Positions 14,035 through 22,225 of a stretch of DNA of 31,283 nt are shown piece by piece; position 1 is the first letter of the stretch; every line of letters starts with the position of its first letter. A model generated the notes under the pieces. That model saw nothing but the letters and a program-made list of their open reading frames with translations, was not told where the DNA came from and ran no database searches. The DNA comes from RGIG8700 sp045535635 (GTDB taxonomy: Bacteria > Bacillota > Clostridia > RGIG6154), in the NCBI GenBank assembly GCA_045535635.1, contig JAZSLZ010000038.1, positions 1-31,283 of the forward strand, read 5' to 3'. A program made the translations under genes and the position numbers.

Positions 14035-14817
14035 TCAACCTCCTATCTGACAATTTATATGTCTTTGTGCAACTGCCACAAGTTTTTCCATTTCCGCTTC
14101 TTCAGGAGGGATTACATCTTTAAGCGTGTAATCTCTGCCAAGACCTTCATACTTATCCTGACCAAGTCTGTGATAAGGAAGAAGATGAAGTTCTTTTGCA
14201 CCAATTTTTGCGGCGTATTTTGCAATGTCCTCTATATCCTTTTCATTTGCATTAACTCCAGGCACTGTTGGAACTCGTACTATAAGTTCCTTTGCTTCCC
14301 CTGCAAGTTTTGCAATATTTTCAAGAATAAGATTATTGTCAACACCCGTATATTGCTTATGCTTTAACGGGTCCATATGTTTTATATCTGTTAAGAATGT
14401 ATCTATGTATGGAATAACTCTCTGTATATCACTATAAGGAGCAAAGCAGGTGGTTTCGACTGCAGTTGTTATTCCGTATTCTTTACACACTCTCAAAAGC
14501 GCTTCTGCAAAATCTATCTGACACAGAAATTCTCCGCCTGAAAGGGTTATGCCTCCGCCTGAGCGACGGTAATATGGCATATCCTTCATAACATCGTTTA
14601 CAATTTCTTCAACAGTAACATCTCTTCCTACTGTTTTGATTTTGTTGCCCTCTTTCATCTGCTGAATTTCAAAATTCTGGGATTCAGGATTGCAACACCA
14701 CCTGCAACGAAGCTTACAACCTTTAAAGAACACTATTGTTCTTATACCGGGTCCGTCGTGTATGGAGAATTTCTGAATGTTAAATATTCTGCCTTTTGTT
14801 TTCAAATATTTTTCCAT
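14035..14817 (-). CDS. Glycyl radical enzyme activase (radical SAM)
   Basis: This 260-residue enzyme uses S-adenosylmethionine and a [4Fe-4S] cluster to place the glycyl radical on the diol dehydratase. The N terminus reads IQKFSIHDGPGIRT, then the CxxxCxxC motif GCKLRCRWC (Cys34, 38, 41), and later GGGITLSGGEFL and the LTDIKHMD strand. Many non-PFL activases carry an inserted eight-cysteine ferredoxin-like domain after the radical SAM motif. Here only a short segment of about 30 residues without cysteine pairs intervenes, so the protein is of the compact PFL-activase size. The gene overlaps the GRE stop in a TAATG, which should keep enzyme and activase in fixed proportion. Confidence 0.93.
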   Translation of the reverse strand: MEKYLKTKGRIFNIQKFSIHDGPGIRTIVFFKGCKLRCRWCCNPESQNFEIQQMKEGNKIKTVGRDVTVEEIVNDVMKDMPYYRRSGGGITLSGGEFLCQIDFAEALLRVCKEYGITTAVETTCFAPYSDIQRVIPYIDTFLTDIKHMDPLKHKQYTGVDNNLILENIAKLAGEAKELIVRVPTVPGVNANEKDIEDIAKYAAKIGAKELHLLPYHRLGQDKYEGLGRDYTLKDVIPPEEAEMEKLVAVAQRHINCQIGG

Positions 14818-17336
14818 TAGAATCCTGCCTGTTCTGTTCTGTTTATAATATCATCCTGAAGTGATCTTGAAAGTGTTGTAAAGAGTGCGCTGTAACCTGC
14901 AACTCTTACTACAAGGTTTTTATACTTTTCAGGATGTGCCTGAGCATCACGAAGAGTTTCACGGCTTACTACGTTAAACTGAACGTGGCTTCCTTTCTGG
15001 TCAAAGTAACCTCTTACCAAACTGCAGAAAGCTTCAAGTCCTGATCTTCCTTTAAGTGCAGATGGGTGGAACTTCATATTAAAGAGTGTTCCGTTTGATG
15101 CAATGTAGTGGTCAAGTCTTGCAACAGAGTTTGCCGCAGCAGTTGGTCCGTTTAAGTCCTTACCTGCAGATGGTGAAACACCGTCTGCAACAGGTGTGAA
15201 TGCAAGTCTGCCGTCAGGAGTTGCACCTGTCTGTGCACCAAGAGGTACATTTGCAGATACCGGATAAAGACCTGCCTGATACTTACCGCCTCTTGGATTT
15301 TCGTATGTTTCCATTGGTTTTGTGTATGTATATGCAACATCTCTTGCAAAAGCATCAACCTCAGGAATGTCGTTACCAAACTTTGGTACTTTATCTATAA
15401 GCTTTCTTATTTCTCTGTATCTTTCAGTTGAAGGATCGCCGTGTTCTCTTATCTGTTCAACAATTTCAACAACTTTCTTCTCTTCAACGGCTATACCCTG
15501 TTTTTTAAGCTCTCCGATAACCTTTCCTGCAATAGCCCTGTCAGTTCCGTTATTGTCGTAACCGTAGTTATGAATAAGTGCTTCTTTAAGCTCTTTTAAT
15601 GTAAATTTCTTTTCTTCAAACACAAGTGTTTTTATTGCATAAAGTGAGTCTGCCATGTTGGCAATACCAAAGCCCTGAGGACCTGTGAAGTTGTAAATCG
15701 CTCCACCTTCCTGAACAGATTTTCCTCTTTTTATGCAGTCCTGAACCATTCCTGAAAGGAAAGGAAGAGGACATCTTTCTGCATGAGCACAGTCAATAGC
15801 ATTATCTGCATTAACCAAAAGCTCAATTGCATAGTTCATCTGTGCTTTATATGCATCATAGAATTTTTCAAATGTATCAAATTCCTCAATTTCGCCTGTT
15901 TTAACACCAACAAGCTTACCGTTGTCCATACCATTTGAGAAAACAAGCTCAAGTGGTCTGCACATATTGAAGAATGCCGCATCGTGCCAACCCTCTGTTT
16001 TTCCTGATTTCTGTGGTTCTACACAACCGATTATATTGTAATCTCTTGCATCTTCAAGGGTTAAGCCTCTGTGTACAAGTGCAGGAATAATAACCTCGTC
16101 GTTGTAATAAGCAGGAAGTCCCACACCTGTTCTTGTAAGCTCTGCGGCTTTCATAAGGAAATCGTGAGGAGTCTGGCTCCATACTCTCACAGAGAAAGAT
16201 GGCTGTGGAAGAAGAACATGCATTGTTGCCTGAATTGTCAAGAATGACAAATCATTTGTTGCATCTCTTCCGTCAGGAGTCTGTCCCCCTGCAATAAGGT
16301 TCTGGAATAAGCTATAGCCTGCAAAGCCTTCAGCTGATGCCGCATCTCTGCACTTGTTAAGGTCATTTAATTTAACCCAGATACAATCTATAATTTCCTG
16401 TGCGAATTCATATGTAATTGCACCGCTTTTAATATCTTTTTCAAACCAAGGGTACATATACTGGTCAAATCTGCCCGGAGAAATTGAGTGTCCGCTTGAT
16501 TCAACCTGAAGAAGCATCTGCACAAACCAGAACACCTGACAAGCTTCATAGAAGTTTTTAGCACCTCTTGCAGGAGCCTGAGCACAGTTACTTGCTATTA
16601 ATAAAAGCTCAAGCTTTCTCTGATTATCTGTTTCTTTCTCTGCCATTTCAAGAGCGAGTTTTGCATATCTTCTTGCATAGTTTGATGCCGCTTCGCAGCT
16701 CATAATAACCGCTTCTAAAAATGCTCTTTTTCTTGAATAATCACCATCGCCGGGTTTAACTGTTTCAAGCTCAGCTCTTGCTTCATCTGCAATTCCCATA
16801 AAACCGTTTTTAATAATCTTACCGTAGTTAACAGTAACATGTCCTACACCGTTATAGAAGTAGTTACCTGGTGTGAAAATGTTATGCTCCATAGCAGTTA
16901 AGGTTTCAGGTGCCATATATGAGGTTGCAAGTTCTGATGTTGTTTTGCCTTTCCAGTATTTGTAAACCTCAGATAATGTTTTCTTTGTTTCATCTGCAAT
17001 ATAGAAAGGGTCTGCTGATCTTGTTGCAACTGTTTCAAACTCTGCTTCAAGCCATTCAAAAGAATATTCAGGGAACACCTGACATCCTCTTGGTTTTTTT
17101 GTTGCACTTCCTGCAATAAGCTCGTTATCTCTTATTACAATAGGAATATTATCAAGAATATGCTTAAAAGCCTTTGCTCTTCTTGTAATTATAGGTTCTC
17201 CCTCTGTCTGTTTGTAAGACTCAGTTAAAAGAACCGCTCTGTCTGCCTCAATTTCAGGCATCTTTTCAAAAAGAGCATCTATTAATTTTGTTATTCTTTC
17301 GGTTTTCTTAATGTCTTTAATCACATACTGTGCCAT
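14817..17336 (-). CDS. B12-independent glycyl radical 1,2-propanediol/glycerol dehydratase
   Basis: This 839-residue enzyme has the PFL-like N-terminal domain and the C-terminal glycine radical domain. Numbered from the ATG at 17336, the thiyl-radical loop is IIGCVEPQ (Cys438, Glu440) and the radical site is RVAGYSA (Gly814). Diol-dehydratase residues are present: His166 (GVGHVTVN), the ESSGHSISPGR loop, and Asp452, exactly 14 residues after the cysteine as in Clostridium butyricum glycerol dehydratase (Cys433/Asp447). With the aldolase and propionaldehyde pathway around it, 1,2-propanediol to propionaldehyde is the expected reaction. I see no obvious encapsulation helix. The gene overlaps the HAD gene by 20 bases. 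A TTG two codons upstream is possible but less likely. Confidence 0.94.
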   Translation of the reverse strand: MAQYVIKDIKKTERITKLIDALFEKMPEIEADRAVLLTESYKQTEGEPIITRRAKAFKHILDNIPIVIRDNELIAGSATKKPRGCQVFPEYSFEWLEAEFETVATRSADPFYIADETKKTLSEVYKYWKGKTTSELATSYMAPETLTAMEHNIFTPGNYFYNGVGHVTVNYGKIIKNGFMGIADEARAELETVKPGDGDYSRKRAFLEAVIMSCEAASNYARRYAKLALEMAEKETDNQRKLELLLIASNCAQAPARGAKNFYEACQVFWFVQMLLQVESSGHSISPGRFDQYMYPWFEKDIKSGAITYEFAQEIIDCIWVKLNDLNKCRDAASAEGFAGYSLFQNLIAGGQTPDGRDATNDLSFLTIQATMHVLLPQPSFSVRVWSQTPHDFLMKAAELTRTGVGLPAYYNDEVIIPALVHRGLTLEDARDYNIIGCVEPQKSGKTEGWHDAAFFNMCRPLELVFSNGMDNGKLVGVKTGEIEEFDTFEKFYDAYKAQMNYAIELLVNADNAIDCAHAERCPLPFLSGMVQDCIKRGKSVQEGGAIYNFTGPQGFGIANMADSLYAIKTLVFEEKKFTLKELKEALIHNYGYDNNGTDRAIAGKVIGELKKQGIAVEEKKVVEIVEQIREHGDPSTERYREIRKLIDKVPKFGNDIPEVDAFARDVAYTYTKPMETYENPRGGKYQAGLYPVSANVPLGAQTGATPDGRLAFTPVADGVSPSAGKDLNGPTAAANSVARLDHYIASNGTLFNMKFHPSALKGRSGLEAFCSLVRGYFDQKGSHVQFNVVSRETLRDAQAHPEKYKNLVVRVAGYSALFTTLSRSLQDDIINRTEQAGF

Positions 17337-18108
17337 TTTCAACCATCCTTTCTACTACCTCAATAACATTATCTGTTATATATCTTGCCACTCCTTTAAC
17401 AGAGGGCGACGCATTTTTCATTACATAGCTGAACTTAACTTTTTTCAGCATTTCAATATCGTTGGTGTTGTCTCCAAATGCCATAACATTTTCAGGTTTT
17501 ATGCCAAGCTTTTCCATAAGAAACTCAATCGCATTTCCTTTGTTTGTGCCCATAGTGTGGAAATCACACCATATACCGTCATCGTACATACTTACGAAGA
17601 TATTGTTGTTTTTAACATAAGACTTAAATCTCTCAAAAGATGCGCTTTCTTCTTTATAAAAAGTAATCTTATAAATATCTTCCTTAATATCGTCAATACT
17701 GTTAATTCTTTTTATGTTTTTATGATGAGTATGAACAATACTGTCTTTATAATCATCATTTTGCCATTTAAAGTATGTAACATCCTTTGCATAAAACAAA
17801 ATGTTGCTTTTATTCATCATATTAAGGGCAAGTTCTGTGTATTTCTTTGGTATTTTGCGAAAATAAAGCAAATTATCCTTATGAATTACCACACCACCGT
17901 CAAGGGGAACGAAGAAAATATCATCAAAAGCTTTATTAAAAATGCTTTTTAGTTCTTCATAGGTTCTTCCACTTGCAATTGCAAGTGCAATCCCTTTATT
18001 TTTAAGGCTTTGTGCCATTTTGAAGAACCTTTCTTCAAGGTGTTCCTCTCCTGGCATAAGCAGGGTTGAATCCACATCGGAAACAACAAGTTTTATTTGA
18101 TTTTCCAA
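17317..18108 (-). CDS. Cof-type HAD phosphatase, first gene of the BMC operon
   Basis: This 263-residue protein is a HAD-superfamily hydrolase of the Cof/SPP type. Motif I is SDVDSTLL (Asp11, Asp13), motif II lies in IASGRTYEEL, and motif IV is AFGDNTNDIEML, with a cap domain between. Family members dephosphorylate sugar phosphates and related metabolites; the substrate here is unknown. The start codon is TTG at 18108, supported by a perfect AGGAGG 8 bases upstream and by a promoter just beyond. Its 3' end overlaps the GRE start by 20 bases, so it is clearly part of the compartment transcript. It may clear a phosphorylated intermediate such as surplus fuculose-1-phosphate or DHAP, but that is inference. 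Confidence 0.85.
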   Translation of the reverse strand: MENQIKLVVSDVDSTLLMPGEEHLEERFFKMAQSLKNKGIALAIASGRTYEELKSIFNKAFDDIFFVPLDGGVVIHKDNLLYFRKIPKKYTELALNMMNKSNILFYAKDVTYFKWQNDDYKDSIVHTHHKNIKRINSIDDIKEDIYKITFYKEESASFERFKSYVKNNNIFVSMYDDGIWCDFHTMGTNKGNAIEFLMEKLGIKPENVMAFGDNTNDIEMLKKVKFSYVMKNASPSVKGVARYITDNVIEVVERMVENGTVCD

Positions 18109-18140
18109 TATAGACTCCTCCTGAATTTTATCTTAAGTAT

Positions 18141-18169
18141 ATAATACACCAAAAAAAAGAAAAAGTCAA
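18141..18169 (-). promoter_or_regulatory. Main BMC operon promoter
   Basis: On the minus strand TTGACT (18164-18169) and TATTAT (18141-18146) are spaced by exactly 17 bases. The start site would lie near 18134, giving a short leader of about 26 bases to the TTG start of the HAD gene. The spacer is T-rich. The terminator of the upstream large gene (18223-18250) insulates it. Confidence 0.75.
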
Positions 18170-18178
18170 CACTTTCAC

Positions 18179-18200
18179 AGAAAAAACCAACAAAAACCAA
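18179..18200. promoter_or_regulatory. A-rich element related to the repeat at the internal promoter
   Basis: The plus strand here reads approximately AGAAAAAACCAACAAAAACC. This matches the 20-bp repeat unit upstream of the aldolase promoter (13207-13246) apart from extra C bases, though in the opposite orientation relative to transcription. It lies about 10 bases upstream of the main -35. A shared operator for the DeoR regulator is possible, but low sequence complexity makes chance similarity a real alternative. Confidence 0.4.
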
Positions 18201-18222
18201 AAATAAAAAGATTTTACAAAAA

Positions 18223-18250
18223 AACAGAAGGGCAACATCGCCCTTCTGTT
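18223..18250 (-). terminator. Terminator of the large exported-protein gene
   Basis: AACAGAAGGGC (18223-18233) pairs with GCCCTTCTGTT (18240-18250) around a 6-base loop. On the minus strand it is followed by a run of seven T. It lies 13 bases after the stop of the 1271-residue gene and before the BMC promoter. Confidence 0.9.
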
Positions 18251-18263
18251 TACTAAGGTTTTA

Positions 18264-21200
18264 TTATTTTGTCACAGCATAAGGATTTGCAATTGCATTT
18301 TTAACTGCTGTTTTGATTATATCAAGATTGTCTGAAATACTTGTAATACCGGTTGGTACATAGTTAATTTCATCTATTGACATACCTGTTATTTTTGCAA
18401 GCCATGTTAAACCTGCAACATAACAGCCTAAGTCATTAAGATGAACTGCATCGTCCTCTGTAAGTGTATCTCCAAGGGATGTTCTTGCATTCTGAACTGC
18501 AGTACCTGCAGGGATTACATAGTCAATATCATCAAGTGGAAGAACTTCACTTTCCATTGCACTTATAATTCTGTTGTACATTTCAATCTGTGAAATTCCA
18601 TTATATCTATCTTCAAGTACCTTTGAATCATCTGCATACGCCCATGTCTGATGCCATACAATTTTTGCATCTTTATTTGTCTTATTTTCGTTAACATAGT
18701 CTATTATATTCTGAAGATTTCCATAAGTTTCAGATTTTCCAGACTCTGAGCTTCCCTGCTGAATTGTGATAACATCCCAGTCCTGATTTTTGATACCTTC
18801 TTGCATTGTTACTTTTTCTGTTGTCGATGGAACCATTTTACCGTCAACAAGCTCTTTATGATAAAGTGTGTATGCAGGAATATTATCATATGCGTTTTTC
18901 CAATGTGTATCAAGTGTACATCCGCCGATAAAAAGGTTTTCAACAACAACCTTTTCAAAGCCTGCGTTTTGTGCAATTTGTACTAAATATTCGTGTGCAT
19001 TATTACTGTAGCTGTTACCGATTGAAAGAACCTTGAAGGTGCTCTTCTTTTCTGTTTCATCACTATTTGCAAGAGGAATAAGCTTATCGAAGCTATTCCA
19101 GATAAAGCCTTTAACCTTTACTGCATTTTGAGGACATTTTTCACCAATAATTGTGAAGGTTTCTTTTTCAGCTTCTGCTGTTTCCTTGCTATGAATATCT
19201 GCTGAAAGGTAATTGCCGTTTTTATCATAATATGCAAGAATTACACGGTATGGCTTTCCTGCAAACTCTGCAAGGTTATAAATTTCAACTTCTGCAGAAG
19301 GCTTTTCATTGTTATAATATTTAACCGAAATCTTTCCTGAAGGCTTACTATTTTCTCTTATTGTTTCATAAGTGTTCATAAAGAAAGTAACGGTTGCTGA
19401 ATCAAAGTCAGATTCTGTAACATATTCATCATCTTTTGCAATGTTATAAAGCTCAAGAGCCTTCTTTGCTTCCTCCATCGTCGACTCTTTAGTAATCTTT
19501 GACATTGCTTCCTTTGCAGCTGCAATTTTTTCATTTGAAGAATTTTCTGCAACAGTTGCAGCCATAATAAATGTGTTGCTTGTACTTCTGCCAAGATATG
19601 CAAAATATACATAATCATCACTGGCACCTTTAATTTTCACAGGAAGAAGTGCTACTGTACTTTTTGTTATATCTTTTGCACCATCTTTTACAATAATCGT
19701 CGACGGATCATTAACTGCTGCAGACTGATTAACAGGAAATGCTATAGATTTAACCTTTTTGTTTTCAAGCGGAAGAGACGCTGATGAAGAAAAATTACCA
19801 TAGTTGTTGTGCATAGCATCCTGTCTGAGATTTATCACCTGTGCAACACTTGCATTTGAAGCCATTACGATATCAGGGTTTTCGAAGCTTACATCATCAG
19901 CTGAAACCGTATCCGTCAATTCAACTGTTGCTGTATTTCCTTTAAGAATTTTGAAATCATAGTCTGCTTTGTTTGCATAGAATGAGTCTTGGTCATATTT
20001 AATTTCTGTAACGCCGTCTTCTTCATACTTTGGTGCAAAAACAATTGTTTTGAGCACAGAATTTTCAGCATACATTCCGTTGTAACTCGCTAATTTATTA
20101 TCTGTTATTACAACATATTTTGTGTCTGTCTCTCCATCCTCGTATGTTAATGTTACCTGCTGCAGTGCGGCTACAGGTGCAGCTCCTATTGCGGAATTTG
20201 CTGTCTTATAGTATGTTGAGTTATAATTGATGCCTGTTGCTGTGATAAGAAGGTCAAGAGTTGTTCCTTTTACATTTACATTGTTGATTGATGAACCTAC
20301 AATCTGTGCATTAGGTGCATAGCTATCAGGAAGTACAGGTCCTATTTTATAAAGAGTTTTACTCTCTGCATTTTTCTTTATGATAAAGTAGCCGTCTTCG
20401 TCAAGTGGCTGTGCAAATTCAGGATTTTTGACAGTCTTTTTTGTGTCTGTTGTTGCTCTTGCAACACCGTCTGTACCTGCATAATATTCATCCGAGCCAT
20501 AGTTTGAGCTGGAGGAAATTCCCGCTACTCTTTTTCCTGCAACACTTGTGCCATTTTCACCTGTTATGTCATCTGCAAGATACGCATATTCTGGTGATGC
20601 AGGTGCACCTCCTCTTTCAGCTTCATTTTCTGAAAGCTCTGGCAGTGCAACATTTTTAAAGCCTTTGTAATAGTAGTATTCCTTACCTGTTATCTTTGTT
20701 GTACCGTCTGCTCTTACATGAGGTATCCAATCAAAGATTGTTGTACCGTTAAAATCATAAGTTGCTGTGTTGAAGCCATCCGGAACTGTTTTGTTTGTTC
20801 CAGCAGCATCATACTGGAATCTTGAGAGGTCTGTAACATCCTTCCATGTAACAAACACGTCTCTGTCTGCCGCAAGAGTAAGGTAGTTATATGTTCTTTT
20901 TGACATTGCTTCCTGTCTTTCAGCTTCCTTTTCCATTTCTTCAAGGTTAGCTTCAAAGGCTGCAAGTGCTAAAATCGTATTGTCATAAACGGCTTTCTGC
21001 GCATCTGTCATTACACCGCCGTCCGCAGCAATAATGCTCATATAATTTTTAACAGATTTATATTCATCTAAGTTGTTGATTCCGTCTGCCATAATTTCTT
21101 CTATTAATGAAATAAAATCGCTTATACCAGCTTTTTCGCCCCATGCTGAAATAATAGAAACAGGTAAAGCGTTACCACCACTCTGGATGAGCACTTTATC

Positions 21201-22079
21201 TAATTCTCTGTCATTTTCAATAGTAAATGTAACAGGATGATATGCTATAGGTGCATTACCCCAATCATGCAAAATGTATTTTGCGTCAACTTTTATTGCA
21301 CCTTCTCCAGCAGTTGTACTAAGGGCAGTAGTCGTTGTCTGTACATTTTCACTATTGGCAATTCCTTTGTCATCCTTATATATAGGAGTAATCTTAAAAT
21401 GTCGATTGTTAGTCGGACAACCTGCGAGGAAACCGATAGTTTCGTAGTATCCGTCTGTAACTTCTAATGTAACTCCTGCCATTGTTTCAAAATGAGCCTT
21501 GAGACCAGCATCTGTCACTTCACTTGTATCTATGTTATTCATAAGCGAAATTGCTTTATCTGTAGGATTGACTTCATAATTTACACCAGCAATTGTCCAA
21601 ACTGTTTTTCCGTTCTTTGTTGTAAAATTAGCTGTTCTTTTAGCTTTGTTAGTGTCGTCTGCATCAATTTCATACACAAATGCTCTAGCCTGTTGTTTCT
21701 CGCTCATAACATAAATATTTGCAAGGTCATCATCAAATACGCCTGTTGGTTTTTCATAATTGGTGTAGGAAGTGCCAATTCTGTTCGGACATGAAACGAA
21801 GTCAAGACATGGCACCCAGTCACTTTCAGCATTTGGAAGAGTCTTGTATTCGTCGCTATCATACTCAACAAAAAGCTTTGAGTTCGCACCATTTTCTTCA
21901 CTGATTTGGAACCAAACTCTGCCATCTTCAGATTCTGTTGTTTCGTCCTCTGACGATACAGCCAGAAGCTGTGACATTGTTAAATTGTTATCCTTCTCCT
22001 GTGCTAAAGTTCCCATTGGAACTGCAAGAAGGCTGAAAAGCATTGATAACATTAAAACTAACGCTATAATTTTTTTCAT
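18264..22079 (-). CDS. Large exported protein with C-terminal SGNH/DUF4886-like hydrolase domain
   Basis: This 1271-residue protein begins with a Sec-type signal peptide (KKIIALVLMLSMLFSLLAVP, ending near residue 26). Residues about 40-1000 are long beta-rich regions of unassigned family, broken by short helical stretches of Glu/Ala/Lys such as 375-395 and 855-885. From about 1014 the sequence fits the DUF4886 branch of SGNH hydrolases: VLSIGNSYSNN with a candidate nucleophile Ser1023, NLFIGGCTLDTHW, TIQQGSSES, and a late DAVHLND with Asp1210 and His1213. Such domains often act as carbohydrate esterases. No LPXTG or SLH anchor is seen, so it is probably secreted. It lies divergent from a LysR regulator and has its own promoter and terminator. 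Confidence 0.8.
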   Translation of the reverse strand: MKKIIALVLMLSMLFSLLAVPMGTLAQEKDNNLTMSQLLAVSSEDETTESEDGRVWFQISEENGANSKLFVEYDSDEYKTLPNAESDWVPCLDFVSCPNRIGTSYTNYEKPTGVFDDDLANIYVMSEKQQARAFVYEIDADDTNKAKRTANFTTKNGKTVWTIAGVNYEVNPTDKAISLMNNIDTSEVTDAGLKAHFETMAGVTLEVTDGYYETIGFLAGCPTNNRHFKITPIYKDDKGIANSENVQTTTTALSTTAGEGAIKVDAKYILHDWGNAPIAYHPVTFTIENDRELDKVLIQSGGNALPVSIISAWGEKAGISDFISLIEEIMADGINNLDEYKSVKNYMSIIAADGGVMTDAQKAVYDNTILALAAFEANLEEMEKEAERQEAMSKRTYNYLTLAADRDVFVTWKDVTDLSRFQYDAAGTNKTVPDGFNTATYDFNGTTIFDWIPHVRADGTTKITGKEYYYYKGFKNVALPELSENEAERGGAPASPEYAYLADDITGENGTSVAGKRVAGISSSSNYGSDEYYAGTDGVARATTDTKKTVKNPEFAQPLDEDGYFIIKKNAESKTLYKIGPVLPDSYAPNAQIVGSSINNVNVKGTTLDLLITATGINYNSTYYKTANSAIGAAPVAALQQVTLTYEDGETDTKYVVITDNKLASYNGMYAENSVLKTIVFAPKYEEDGVTEIKYDQDSFYANKADYDFKILKGNTATVELTDTVSADDVSFENPDIVMASNASVAQVINLRQDAMHNNYGNFSSSASLPLENKKVKSIAFPVNQSAAVNDPSTIIVKDGAKDITKSTVALLPVKIKGASDDYVYFAYLGRSTSNTFIMAATVAENSSNEKIAAAKEAMSKITKESTMEEAKKALELYNIAKDDEYVTESDFDSATVTFFMNTYETIRENSKPSGKISVKYYNNEKPSAEVEIYNLAEFAGKPYRVILAYYDKNGNYLSADIHSKETAEAEKETFTIIGEKCPQNAVKVKGFIWNSFDKLIPLANSDETEKKSTFKVLSIGNSYSNNAHEYLVQIAQNAGFEKVVVENLFIGGCTLDTHWKNAYDNIPAYTLYHKELVDGKMVPSTTEKVTMQEGIKNQDWDVITIQQGSSESGKSETYGNLQNIIDYVNENKTNKDAKIVWHQTWAYADDSKVLEDRYNGISQIEMYNRIISAMESEVLPLDDIDYVIPAGTAVQNARTSLGDTLTEDDAVHLNDLGCYVAGLTWLAKITGMSIDEINYVPTGITSISDNLDIIKTAVKNAIANPYAVTK

Positions 22080-22115
22080 AAAAATTTCCCCTTTTTTATT
22101 ATTATTTCTCCTTAA

Positions 22116-22144
22116 ATTTTAACACAGTAACACCCAATTGTAAA
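22116..22144 (-). promoter_or_regulatory. Promoter of the large exported-protein gene
   Basis: On the minus strand TTTACA (22139-22144) and TAAAAT (22116-22121) are 17 bases apart. Two purine-rich sites (AAGGAG and a closer AGGGGA) follow before the ATG at 22079. The region is shared with the divergent LysR promoter, whose -35 begins 19 bases away. Confidence 0.65.
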
Positions 22145-22162
22145 CAATCTTGTAACATATAC

Positions 22163-22191
22163 TTGCAACATCTTCAAAGATGTGGTAAAAT
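22163..22191 (+). promoter_or_regulatory. LysR gene promoter with a dyad in its spacer
   Basis: TTGCAA (22163-22168) and TAAAAT (22186-22191) are 17 bases apart. The spacer contains CATCTT-CA-AAGATG (22169-22182), a 6-bp-armed dyad, which would be well placed for autoregulation or for control of the divergent gene. An AAGGAG site lies about 8 bases before the ATG at 22226. Confidence 0.6.
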
Positions 22192-22225
22192 ATTTTAAGT
22201 TATAAATTCAGTAAGGAGAAAAACT

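Noticed and set aside
14817..17336. Choline TMA-lyase (CutC) or pyruvate formate-lyase identity for the GRE
   Set aside because: The Asp 14 residues after the active cysteine and the His in GVGHVTVN match diol dehydratases. PFL would have two adjacent cysteines, and the neighbouring aldolase fits propanediol metabolism, not choline.
18160..18180. Catabolite repression (cre) site overlapping the main BMC promoter
   Set aside because: TGAAAGTGTTGACT on the minus strand resembles a cre box, but the central C of the CG pair and other symmetric positions do not match.
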